From positions 1 to 8,768 of the forward strand of contig SRXB01000068.1 in the NCBI GenBank assembly GCA_009724975.1: a stretch of DNA of 8,768 nt. The letters run 5' to 3'. How positions within the stretch are numbered: position 1 is the first letter of the stretch; the number at the start of each line of letters is the position of its first letter. The translations under genes were made by a program, and so were the position numbers. Shown here one piece after another: positions 1 to 6,103 of the stretch. The notes beneath the pieces are model-generated. The model worked only from the letters and a program-made list of their open reading frames with translations, ran no database searches and was not told the origin of the DNA. Source of the DNA: a bacterium. Lineage in GTDB: Bacteria > Desulfobacterota > Deferrisomatia > Deferrisomatales > BM512.

Positions 1-942
1 TTTGGCCTCGCTGGCGGCGGCTTTTTCGATTTCGGCTTTTTTAAATGTTTCGAGAAGTTCCAGCGCCTCCGCTTTGTAGGGGGTGTCGCCGAAGATTTCC
101 AGGAATTTGTTGACCGCCGCGGTGGAGCCGGATTCTTCCGCCAGGGTGAGCGCGTCGGCGGCGGAGTTAAGGTGCGAGGCGCGGGCGCGAGCTTTTCCGG
201 CAAGCTCGGAGCTGGGGTATTTGTCGGCGAAAGCATCAAGGGTTTGCGCGTTGTCGGTTTTGGCGGCGGCGGCGTAATCCGCCTCTTCCTTTGCTTTTGC
301 CTCGGCCCAGCGGGCCCTAAGGGCGCGCCCTTCCTCCGCCTGCGGGGAGTCGGGGTGGTTTTTTATGAAATCGTCCATCTGGGCGGGGTCGCCCGAGGCG
401 AGGGCTTTGCCGAAGGCGGCCTGCACCTGGGCGTCGCCCTTGGCCTTTTCCTCTTCGTAAGCCTTTATTTCCTTTATTTGGGCCCTGGCGTTGTCGGCGT
501 AATAACCCACCTCGTAACGCTTGGCGAATTTTTCAAGCGCCTCGGTGGTTCCCTCAAGGACGGCGTTCTGGAAGGCCTGGCGCTCCTCGTCTTCAATCTT
601 CTCAATGGACTGGCGGATGTGGGCGATGACGTTGGCCATGTCTTCCGCGCCCGGTTCGAGGAGGCGGTAGGCGTTGAGGTGGTAGAGAGCCTTTTGGTAG
701 CGCGCGGGGTCGGAATCGAGGCGGTAAAAATAAAGTATGCCGAGGTTGTAGTGGACCGCGCTGTAGCCCGGCTCAAGCCTGAGCGCCTCCATATACTGGC
801 GCTGGGCTTCCTCGTACTGTTTTTTGCTTTGGTATTCGTTGCCGGCTACCTTGCGCGACACCGCGTCGGGCGAGGGCATGGCCGAAGCCGAGGTCGCCGC
901 CAGCGCCGCAAAGAGGCAGATTGTAAAAATTTTATCCCGCAT
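1..942 (-). CDS. Exported TPR-like repeat protein (C-terminus outside window)
   Basis: The frame is open from ATG at 942 (reading leftwards) to the window edge, giving 314 residues without a stop; the C-terminus is missing. Residues 1-21 look like a Sec signal peptide: basic start (MRDK), hydrophobic core from about 5 to 17, and a SASA cleavage site after Ala21. Two TPR-like units follow at about 33-60 and 61-97 (YEEAQRQYMEALRLEPGY is a typical TPR helix pair). From about 123 to 300 there are four related units starting near 123, 176, 222 and 264. Each has the pattern A(F/Y)..A...G....L..F...YP.S..A..AR. An in-frame TGA lies just upstream, so no longer start is possible; GGGAG sits 12 bases before the ATG, a rather long spacing. 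I infer a periplasmic or outer-membrane scaffold protein. The specific function is not recognisable, and its divergent position does not show a link to lipid synthesis. Confidence 0.85.
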   Translation of the reverse strand, partial: MRDKIFTICLFAALAATSASAMPSPDAVSRKVAGNEYQSKKQYEEAQRQYMEALRLEPGYSAVHYNLGILYFYRLDSDPARYQKALYHLNAYRLLEPGAEDMANVIAHIRQSIEKIEDEERQAFQNAVLEGTTEALEKFAKRYEVGYYADNARAQIKEIKAYEEEKAKGDAQVQAAFGKALASGDPAQMDDFIKNHPDSPQAEEGRALRARWAEAKAKEEADYAAAAKTDNAQTLDAFADKYPSSELAGKARARASHLNSAADALTLAEESGSTAAVNKFLEIFGDTPYKAEALELLETFKKAEIEKAAASEAK

Positions 943-995
943 AAGGCAGGTTTTCTCCCGTCAATAAAAAACAAAATAAGAACACACCCTATCGC

Positions 996-1025
996 ATTTT
1001 ATTGCATTAGTAATGATAATTACAA
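996..1025 (-). promoter_or_regulatory. Candidate promoter for the TPR-repeat gene
   Basis: Read on the minus strand, TTGTAA (1025-1020) and TAAAAT (1001-996) are separated by 18 bases, about 55 bases ahead of the TPR gene start. Both hexamers are only partial matches to sigma70 consensus, and the region is AT-rich, so chance matches are likely. The -35 part overlaps the palindrome at 1010-1023. Confidence 0.35.
1010..1023. promoter_or_regulatory. Palindromic candidate operator (Fur-box-like)
   Basis: GTAAT-GATA-ATTAC is a perfect 5+4+5 inverted repeat in the divergent control region. It contains TAATGATAAT. An alignment of the surrounding 19 bases to the classic Fur box matches at about 13 positions. 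It overlaps the -35/spacer part of the possible TPR-gene promoter and lies about 36 bases upstream of the -35 of the operon promoter. Binding by Fur or any other regulator is inference only. Confidence 0.3.
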
Positions 1026-1058
1026 GCAAAAGGGCGAGAATCGGCCATCAAATATGGC

Positions 1059-1086
1059 TTGACTCTCATTTTTTAACTCCTATAAT
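1059..1086 (+). promoter_or_regulatory. Main sigma70-type promoter of the yceD-rpmF-plsX-fab operon
   Basis: TTGACT (1059-1064) and a perfect TATAAT (1081-1086) are separated by 16 bases. The -35 matches consensus at five of six positions. Transcription would begin near 1093, leaving a leader of about 33 bases that holds a strong ribosome binding site, AGGAGGAG (1111-1118), before the TTG start at 1126. This is the best promoter match in the window and the natural start of the operon. Confidence 0.8.
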
Positions 1087-1125
1087 TAGCAATCCCCAAT
1101 TTCGGGAGGCAGGAGGAGTTTTCCC

Positions 1126-1683
1126 TTGAACCCAAAGGCAATTTTGCTCGAAACAATCCCGCAGGAAGGGCTTTTCGTCCAGCTGTCGGTGAGCTCGGGA
1201 CGCCTTTCGGAAGAGCTTAAGGGCAGAGGAGTCTCATCTTTTTGCGCCGATGGGGATATGGAGGCCTCCGCCAACGTCACGCGCTCGGGGCCAGACGTTT
1301 TCGTGATAGGCTCGTTTCGGGCCCGCCTCAAAACGGCCTGCGTGCGTTGCCTTGACGAGTTCTCGATGGAGGTGGGGGAAGAGGTGCACCTCGACCTCTC
1401 CACCGAGCCCCTCGATTTCGAGGGCACCCCCGGGGAGTTCGAGCTCAGCGCCGCCGAGCTTGAGGTGGAGAGGCTAAAGGGCGACGAGCTCGACCTTGAG
1501 GATATTTTCATCGAGCAACTGGTGCTGGCCCTGCCCGCCAATCCTCTTTGCAGGCCAGAATGCCTCGGCCTTTGCCAGGAGTGCGGAAAAAAACTTGTAA
1601 AAGAAAGCTGCGACTGCGGGCAAAAGCCAGCGGACCCGCGATTTTCGGCCCTTGCGGGCCTTAAGCTGAAAAAACAAAGCTGA
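1126..1683 (+). CDS. yceD: DUF177/YceD family protein
   Basis: The product has 185 residues and begins at TTG, placed 7 bases after AGGAGGAG; the next in-frame ATG (about 1258) would remove 44 residues, so TTG is preferred. The family signature is visible: Cys72-x2-Cys75 followed by LDEF, an acidic middle section, then a cysteine cluster at 142, 146, 150, 153, 162 and 164 (PLCRPECLGLCQECGK), which looks like a metal-binding knuckle. The C-terminal DPRFSALAGLK matches the usual DPR.xxL..L ending. DUF177 members lie next to rpmF in most bacteria and have been linked to 23S rRNA accumulation and large-subunit maturation; the molecular mechanism is not settled. It is the first gene after the operon promoter and is followed by rpmF after 73 bases. 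Confidence 0.9.
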   Translation: MNPKAILLETIPQEGLFVQLSVSSGRLSEELKGRGVSSFCADGDMEASANVTRSGPDVFVIGSFRARLKTACVRCLDEFSMEVGEEVHLDLSTEPLDFEGTPGEFELSAAELEVERLKGDELDLEDIFIEQLVLALPANPLCRPECLGLCQECGKKLVKESCDCGQKPADPRFSALAGLKLKKQS

Positions 1684-1684
1684 T

Positions 1685-1713
1685 TTTCCTTTTAGGAAAT
1701 AAACTGGTATAAA
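1685..1713 (+). promoter_or_regulatory. Candidate extended -10 promoter ahead of rpmF
   Basis: TGGTATAAA at 1705-1713 has the TGn-TATAAT form of an extended -10 element with one mismatch. The hexamer 17 bases upstream (TTTCCT, 1685-1690) is a poor -35, which extended -10 promoters can tolerate. It would give a separate transcript for L32 and the downstream lipid genes. Moderate to low confidence. Confidence 0.4.
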
Positions 1714-1715
1714 GA

Positions 1716-1739
1716 ATCTTTGCGAAATTGGGCAAAGAT
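1716..1739 (+). other. Small RNA hairpin just upstream of the rpmF ribosome binding site
   Basis: ATCTTTGC (1716-1723) pairs perfectly with GCAAAGAT (1732-1739), leaving an 8-base loop (1724-1731). The stem ends 4 bases before the AAGGAG ribosome binding site (1744-1749). There is no T-tract, so it is not a terminator. It could influence L32 translation or protect the 5' end of the transcript, but a short hairpin may also be coincidental. Confidence 0.4.
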
Positions 1740-1756
1740 AACAAAGGAGAAGTAAA

Positions 1757-1951
1757 ATGGCAGTCCCCAAAAGGCGTCAGTCGGTAACCCGACGCAACAT
1801 GCGCCGTTCCCATCTCGCCCTCACCAACCCGGGCCTTGATTCCTGCCCCAAGTGCGGAGAGTCCAAGCTGCCTCACCGCGCCTGCGGCGCCTGCGGAACC
1901 TACAAGGGCCGCGAGGTCATTGCGATAAAGGCCGAGGAGACTGAGGAGTAG
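1757..1951 (+). CDS. rpmF: 50S ribosomal protein L32
   Basis: The product has 64 residues and starts MAVPKRRQS, the near-universal L32 N-terminus, followed by the basic stretch TRRNMRRSH. Four cysteines at 30, 33, 43 and 46 form the CxxC...CxxC zinc-ribbon arrangement of the zinc-binding version of L32. The ATG is preceded by AAGGAG with 7-base spacing, consistent with high expression. L32 is a component of the large ribosomal subunit. The gene sits between DUF177 and plsX as in most proteobacteria. The C-terminal tail is acidic (EETEE). Confidence 0.97.
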   Translation: MAVPKRRQSVTRRNMRRSHLALTNPGLDSCPKCGESKLPHRACGACGTYKGREVIAIKAEETEE

Positions 1952-1972
1952 CCCTCTAGCCTCGGCTGGATA

Positions 1973-3022
1973 ATGCGAATAGCGCTTGACGCCATGGGGG
2001 GCGACAACGCTCCCGACGCGGTGGTCGACGGGGCCGTGCAGGCCGTCCGCAAATCAGGCCATCACGTCATTCTGGTGGGCGACCGCGACCTCATTTACAA
2101 GAGGCTCGACCGCTACTGGCGCGTAAAAAGGCTCCCCATATCGGTTCACCACGCCTCGCAGGTGGTCACTATGGACGAATCCCCCGCCTCGGCACTTCGC
2201 CGGAAGCGGGACTCATCCATGAGGGTCGCCCTCGACCTCGTCAGGGCAGGCGAGGCTAACGCCGCCGTAAGTGCAGGTAATTCCGGCGCTTTCATGGCAA
2301 AGGCCATGCACTCCCTCCGCCTTCTGGAAGGGGTCGAGCGTCCCGCGATAGCAACCCTCATGCCCTCCCGCAAAGGCTTTTCCATAGTGCTGGATGTGGG
2401 CGGCAATGTCGGGTGCACGCCGCGCAACCTCGTGCAGTTCGCGGTCATGGGCGATGTTTTCGCCCACGACGTCCTCGGGGTCAAAAAACCCAAAGTCGGC
2501 CTTCTTGCCAACGGCGAAGAAACCTCGAAGGGAACCGAGCTGACCCGCAACGCCCACGAGCTTTTGCGCGACATGCGGCTCAACTACATCGGCTACGTGG
2601 AGGGGCGCGACGCCTTCAACGGCGATTGCGACGTGATAGTTACCGACGGCTTCACCGGCAACGTCCTTCTGAAGACCGCCGAGGGTGTCGCCAAGCTCAT
2701 TTACAACATGCTCAAGGAGGAGTACGAGCGCTCCCGCATGGGAAAACTCGGATATCTTCTCTCCACGGGCGTTTGGGCCTCGCTTAGAAAGCGCATAGAT
2801 TACCGCGAAGTCGGCGGCGCTCCCCTTCTGGGGGTGAACGGGGTGGCGATGATATGCCACGGCGCGTCCGACTCGCGGGCGATAAAATCCGCCGTCATCG
2901 CGGCGGCCCGCTACGCCGAGCGCAGGCTCGAACTCCACATGATGGAAAAGCTCGCCTCGTGCGTCGACCAGGAAAAATGGGCCTCGACCAAAGAACGGGG
3001 CTTTTGGGAAAAATCGGTTTAA
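1973..3022 (+). CDS. plsX: Phosphate acyltransferase PlsX
   Basis: The product has 349 residues, normal for the family. PlsX converts acyl-ACP and phosphate to acyl-phosphate, which PlsY then uses to acylate glycerol 3-phosphate; it acts peripherally at the inner membrane. Recognisable blocks are the N-terminal ALDAMGGDNAP (residues 4-14), SAGNSGA (100-106), DVGGNVGC (141-148) before the LVQFAVMGDVFA segment, NGEETSKGTEL (180-190), VTDGFTGNVLLK (223-234) and GGAPLLGVNG (281-290). The 141-148 block reads DVGGNVG where many homologues have DVGANVD, a small deviation. Only a weak ribosome binding site precedes the ATG, which overlaps a TAA as TAATG and lies 21 bases after the rpmF stop, so translation is probably coupled to rpmF. 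Confidence 0.96.
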   Translation: MRIALDAMGGDNAPDAVVDGAVQAVRKSGHHVILVGDRDLIYKRLDRYWRVKRLPISVHHASQVVTMDESPASALRRKRDSSMRVALDLVRAGEANAAVSAGNSGAFMAKAMHSLRLLEGVERPAIATLMPSRKGFSIVLDVGGNVGCTPRNLVQFAVMGDVFAHDVLGVKKPKVGLLANGEETSKGTELTRNAHELLRDMRLNYIGYVEGRDAFNGDCDVIVTDGFTGNVLLKTAEGVAKLIYNMLKEEYERSRMGKLGYLLSTGVWASLRKRIDYREVGGAPLLGVNGVAMICHGASDSRAIKSAVIAAARYAERRLELHMMEKLASCVDQEKWASTKERGFWEKSV

Positions 3023-3028
3023 GAAACC

Positions 3029-3041
3029 GCCCTTGAAGGGC
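3029..3041. repeat. 13-base palindrome in the plsX-fabH junction
   Basis: GCCCTT-G-AAGGGC is a perfect inverted repeat within the 30-base gap between plsX and fabH, just before the fabH ribosome binding site (AGGA at 3042-3045). In RNA it could form only a 4-bp stem with a 5-base loop. No T-tract follows, so it is not a terminator. It may be a protein-binding site or chance. Confidence 0.35.
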
Positions 3042-3052
3042 AGGAAGACGAT

Positions 3053-4048
3053 ATGTGCCAAAACCACAGAAGGGCGGCTATACTCGGCACGGGAGCGGAG
3101 ACGCCGGAAAAGGTCGTAACCAACCTCGACCTTGAGAAGTTTCTGGACACCTCCGACGAGTGGATAGCCGAGCGTACCGGAATAAGGGAGCGCAGGGTGG
3201 CCGCAGACGGCGACGCTACCAGCGACCTTTGCGCCAGGGCATCGAAAAAAGCGCTTGAAGCGGCGGGCATGGAGGCGCGCGACCTCGACCTCATCATAGT
3301 AGGCACCGCGACCCCCGACATGCTTTTTCCCTCCACCGCCGCAGTCCTCCAGCACAAACTGGGAACCGGCGGCCAGATGGCCTTCGACATAAGCGCGGCG
3401 TGCAGCGGCTTTCTTTATTCGCTGATAATCGCCAACCAGTTCATCTCCACCGGCCTTTACAACAACGCCCTCGTCGTCGGCGCGGAAGTCCTCAGCCGCG
3501 TCCTCGACTGGGAAGACCGTTCGACCTGTGTCCTTTTCGGCGATGGGGCGGGAGCAGTAGTGCTCGGCCCCACCACCGAAGCGGGCAGGGGGATATTGGG
3601 GTCCGCGGCGGCGACCGAAGGCTCCAATTGGCACTTGCTCAACCAGCCTGCGGGAGGCAGCCGCATTCCCGCATCCGTGGAGTCGGTCCAGGGTAAGCTT
3701 CACACTTTGAAGATGCAGGGCAACGAGGTTTTCAAGATTGCGGTGCGCACGCTGCTCGCAATGGCGGAAGCCGCCCTCTACGAAGCCGACGTGAAGGCAT
3801 CCGAGATCGACCTCCTCATCCCCCATCAGGCGAATCTGAGGATAATCGAGGCAATGGGCAAGCGTCTGGAGATACCTGCCGAAAAGGTGTACGTAAACGT
3901 GCACAAATACGGCAACACCTCCGCCGCCTCCATACCTATCGCGCTGGACGAGGCGGTGCGAAGCGGTCGCGTGAAACGCGGCGACAAGCTTCTCCTCGAC
4001 GCTTTCGGCGCTGGAACCACCGCCTCGGCGGTGGTGGCGGGCTGGTAA
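3053..4048 (+). CDS. fabH: 3-oxoacyl-ACP synthase III (KAS III), FabH
   Basis: The product has 331 residues. FabH condenses acetyl-CoA (or another short acyl-CoA) with malonyl-ACP to begin each fatty acid chain. The Cys-His-Asn triad is intact: Cys117 in DISAACSGF, His258 in LIPHQAN, and Asn288 in KYGNTS. The N-terminal ILGTGAETPEKVVTN and the EWIAERTGIRERR block (residues 36-48) are typical; the latter carries the residues for CoA binding. The start is supported by AGGA 7 bases upstream. One oddity is the C-terminal glycine loop: it reads FGAGTTAS (318-325) where E. coli and many others have FGGGFTWG. This could alter primer preference, but that is inference. The gene lies 30 bases after plsX. 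Confidence 0.96.
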   Translation: MCQNHRRAAILGTGAETPEKVVTNLDLEKFLDTSDEWIAERTGIRERRVAADGDATSDLCARASKKALEAAGMEARDLDLIIVGTATPDMLFPSTAAVLQHKLGTGGQMAFDISAACSGFLYSLIIANQFISTGLYNNALVVGAEVLSRVLDWEDRSTCVLFGDGAGAVVLGPTTEAGRGILGSAAATEGSNWHLLNQPAGGSRIPASVESVQGKLHTLKMQGNEVFKIAVRTLLAMAEAALYEADVKASEIDLLIPHQANLRIIEAMGKRLEIPAEKVYVNVHKYGNTSAASIPIALDEAVRSGRVKRGDKLLLDAFGAGTTASAVVAGW

Positions 4049-4055
4049 AATCGCC

Positions 4056-4084
4056 TTGCCAAGGTAGTGCCTCTGACTTAAAAT
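4056..4084 (+). promoter_or_regulatory. Candidate internal promoter before fabD
   Basis: TTGCCA (4056-4061) and TAAAAT (4079-4084) are separated by exactly 17 bases, each hexamer matching consensus at five of six positions. A second TAAAAT (4096-4101) lies 17 bases downstream of CTGACT (4073-4078), so two overlapping promoters are possible. An 11-base palindrome, CCTTGCCAAGG (4054-4064), covers the first -35. The 83-base gap before fabD is one of the largest in the operon, which suits an internal promoter driving fabD-fabG-acpP. Confidence 0.55.
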
Positions 4085-4131
4085 TACCGCCTGTGTAAAA
4101 TCAGGGGAAGATTAACTTTAGGGCAAACAAG

Positions 4132-5070
4132 ATGACTTACGCACTGGTATTTCCCGGGCAGGGCTCCCAATACGTTGGGATGGGCCTTGCCCTGGCGAAG
4201 CAGTTTCGGGAAGCCGAGGCGGTCTTCAAGGAGGCCGACGAGGCCCTTGGGCGCTCTCTCTCCGGCCTTATTGCAAACGGGCCAAAAGAGGAGCTCACCC
4301 TCACCTGGAATACCCAGCCCGCGATTCTTACCGCCTCCATAGCCTGCTACAAGGCCCTTTGCACGCGCACCAGCCTTCGCCCGATGGCGATGGCGGGCCA
4401 TTCGCTTGGCGAATACTCCGCGCTGGTGGCGAGCGGCGCGATGGAGTTTTCCGACGCGGTAAGGGCGGTCGAGCGGCGCGGCAAATTCATGCAGGAAGCG
4501 GTGCCGGTGGGCGAGGGGGCGATGTACGCCGTTCTCGGGCTCGACACGGCCAGGGTCGCCGAGATTTTAAAGGAATTCAACGCTGGCGGACGGGCTGCGG
4601 AGCTGGCCAACGACAACTGCCCCGGGCAGATAGTCATCTCGGGCCACTCCGACACCCTTGAAAAGGCCGCCGTGGCCCTCAAGGAGGCCGGGGCCAAGCG
4701 CGCCGTCAAACTTGAGGTAAGCGCCCCCTTCCACTCCTCCCTCATGGCCCCCGCCGCCGAAAAGCTGGCGGAGGTCCTTGCGGGGATAAAATTCAAAACC
4801 CCGATATGCCCCGTGGTCGCCAACGTCGACGCCCGCGAAAACTGCGACTCGGCAAGAATACCCGACCTTCTCAGGCGCCAGGTCGCCTCCCCCGTCCTCT
4901 GGCAGGGTTGCGTCAAGACCCTCTCCTCGATGGGTGCGGGCCTTTTCGTGGAGGTCGGCCCGGGCAAGGTGCTCTCCGGACTCATAAAGAGGATAGAGGA
5001 GAGCGCCGCCGTGATGAACGTAGAGGACGAGGAGTCCCTCGCCAAAACCTCGGAGGCCATAAACTCATGA
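4132..5070 (+). CDS. fabD: Malonyl-CoA:ACP transacylase FabD
   Basis: The product has 312 residues. FabD transfers malonyl from CoA to ACP, supplying the extender unit to FabH and FabF. The N-terminal FPGQGSQ (residues 7-13) provides the oxyanion-hole glutamine. The nucleophile is Ser91 in AGHSLGEYSAL, Arg116 (ERRGKFMQ) is the malonate-binding arginine, His201 in APFHSSLM is the general base, and Gln250 corresponds to E. coli Gln250. The EVGPGKVLSGL block near 274-284 is also typical. The ribosome binding site is modest (AGGG about 10 bases upstream). The stop codon overlaps the fabG start as ATGA, indicating translational coupling. Confidence 0.96.
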   Translation: MTYALVFPGQGSQYVGMGLALAKQFREAEAVFKEADEALGRSLSGLIANGPKEELTLTWNTQPAILTASIACYKALCTRTSLRPMAMAGHSLGEYSALVASGAMEFSDAVRAVERRGKFMQEAVPVGEGAMYAVLGLDTARVAEILKEFNAGGRAAELANDNCPGQIVISGHSDTLEKAAVALKEAGAKRAVKLEVSAPFHSSLMAPAAEKLAEVLAGIKFKTPICPVVANVDARENCDSARIPDLLRRQVASPVLWQGCVKTLSSMGAGLFVEVGPGKVLSGLIKRIEESAAVMNVEDEESLAKTSEAINS

Positions 5071-5804
5071 CCAACCTAACCGGAAAAACCATCCTCGTCA
5101 CCGGCTCCAACAGGGGCATCGGCTACGAGATCGCCCTCTTGCTCGCAAAGGCCGGCGCAACCGTGGCAATCACCGCCCGAAGCCTTGACGCCGCCAAAGA
5201 AGCCGCCGCCAAAATCGGCGGCGACGTCCACCCCTTCGCCCTCGACGTAACCGACGCCGACTCGGTGGACAAATGCGCCGAAGAGGCGCTCGGTAAGCTG
5301 GGCAAGGTCGACGCGATAGTCAACAACGCCGGAATAACCCGCGACAACCTCGCCATGCGCATGAAAAAAGAGGACTGGGACGCGGTAATCGACTCCAACC
5401 TCACCGGCGCCTTCCGCGTCATACAGGCCTTCCTCCGCCCAATGCTAAAACAAAAAGGCGGCTCCGTCATCAACATCACAAGCGTCGTGGCCGCCTCCGG
5501 CAACCCGGGCCAGCCCAACTACTGCGCCGCCAAGGCGGGTCTTGAGGGGCTCACCCGCTCGCTGGCGCTGGAATACGCGGGCAAGGGGCTTCGGTTCAAC
5601 TGCGTGGCCCCCGGCTTCATAGAAACAGACATGACCGCCGCCTTGAAAGAAGAGCAGCGTGCCGCATTCCTTGCAAGAATCCCCCTTGGCCGGCTCGGGA
5701 GCGGAGAAGACGTGGCCAAAGCCGTCGCCTTCCTCGCCTCGGACGACTCCTCCTACATAACCGGCCAAATCCTTCACGTAAACGGAGGCCTTTACCTGGC
5801 CTAA
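5067..5804 (+). CDS. fabG: 3-oxoacyl-ACP reductase FabG
   Basis: The product has 245 residues, the usual length. FabG is the NADPH-dependent reductase that converts 3-oxoacyl-ACP to 3-hydroxyacyl-ACP in the cytoplasm. It is a short-chain dehydrogenase: cofactor motif TGSNRGIG (12-19), NNAG (86-89), active-site Asn111, Ser139, Tyr152 and Lys156 (YCAAK), and PGFIETDM (182-189). The C-terminus HVNGGLYLA is characteristic. The ATG at 5067 overlaps the fabD stop by four bases and has GGAGG 10 bases upstream. A longer open frame extends upstream to 4806, but that part lies inside fabD and does not resemble FabG. Confidence 0.97.
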   Translation: MTNLTGKTILVTGSNRGIGYEIALLLAKAGATVAITARSLDAAKEAAAKIGGDVHPFALDVTDADSVDKCAEEALGKLGKVDAIVNNAGITRDNLAMRMKKEDWDAVIDSNLTGAFRVIQAFLRPMLKQKGGSVINITSVVAASGNPGQPNYCAAKAGLEGLTRSLALEYAGKGLRFNCVAPGFIETDMTAALKEEQRAAFLARIPLGRLGSGEDVAKAVAFLASDDSSYITGQILHVNGGLYLA

Positions 5805-5835
5805 GCAAAGAAGAAAGAAAGAAGAAAGGAACAAA
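5805..5835 (+). promoter_or_regulatory. Purine-rich ribosome-loading tract before acpP
   Basis: The 31 bases between fabG and acpP consist almost entirely of A and G, with repeated AAAG/GAAA units, ending in AAGGA (5826-5830) five bases before the ATG. An unstructured purine tract of this kind favours efficient ribosome binding, fitting ACP as one of the most abundant cell proteins. That interpretation is inferred; the composition is directly visible. Confidence 0.6.
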
Positions 5836-6078
5836 ATGAGCGTGAACATCGAAGAAACCGTAAAGAAAATCATCGCCGAACAGCTTGACGTCGACCCCGC
5901 AAAGGTCACCTTCGAAGCCAGCTTCCAGGAAGACCTCGGCGCCGACAGCCTCGACACCGTCGAGCTGGTCATGGCTCTGGAAGACGAATTCGACCAGGAA
6001 ATTCCCGACGAAGACGCCGAGAAGATTCGCACCGTCGGCGACGCCATCACCTACATCAAGAAGAACCTCGAAGGCTAA
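5836..6078 (+). CDS. acpP: Acyl carrier protein
   Basis: The product has 80 acidic residues. ACP carries growing acyl chains on a 4'-phosphopantetheine attached to Ser38 in LGADSLDTVEL, the standard DSL site. The N-terminal helix (IEETVKKIIAEQL), the recognition helix after Ser38 (VELVMALEDEF) and the C-terminal TVGDAITYIKKN match the normal four-helix ACP. It is the partner of FabD, FabH, FabG, FabF and PlsX. All seven isoleucines use ATC or ATT and none use ATA, unlike the other genes here, consistent with selection for high expression. Confidence 0.98.
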   Translation: MSVNIEETVKKIIAEQLDVDPAKVTFEASFQEDLGADSLDTVELVMALEDEFDQEIPDEDAEKIRTVGDAITYIKKNLEG

Positions 6079-6103
6079 TCACTAGCTTTAAGGGCTCGTA
6101 ATT

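Noticed and set aside
172..1062. Open frame of 296 codons on the plus strand over the TPR gene
   Set aside because: The minus-strand frame has a signal peptide, TPR units and internal repeats, whereas this one has none and runs across the AT-rich promoter region.
3029..3041. Terminator between plsX and fabH
   Set aside because: The palindrome leaves only a very short stem in RNA, has no T-tract, and directly abuts the fabH ribosome binding site.
2213..3904. Open frame of 563 codons on the minus strand across plsX and fabH
   Set aside because: It is antisense to two unmistakable enzymes, its translation resembles no family, and GC-rich codon usage commonly leaves such frames open.
4806..5066. 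N-terminal extension of FabG inside fabD
   Set aside because: The added residues are an arginine/proline-rich out-of-frame reading of fabD. The ATG at 5067 gives the standard FabG N-terminus and an ATGA overlap.
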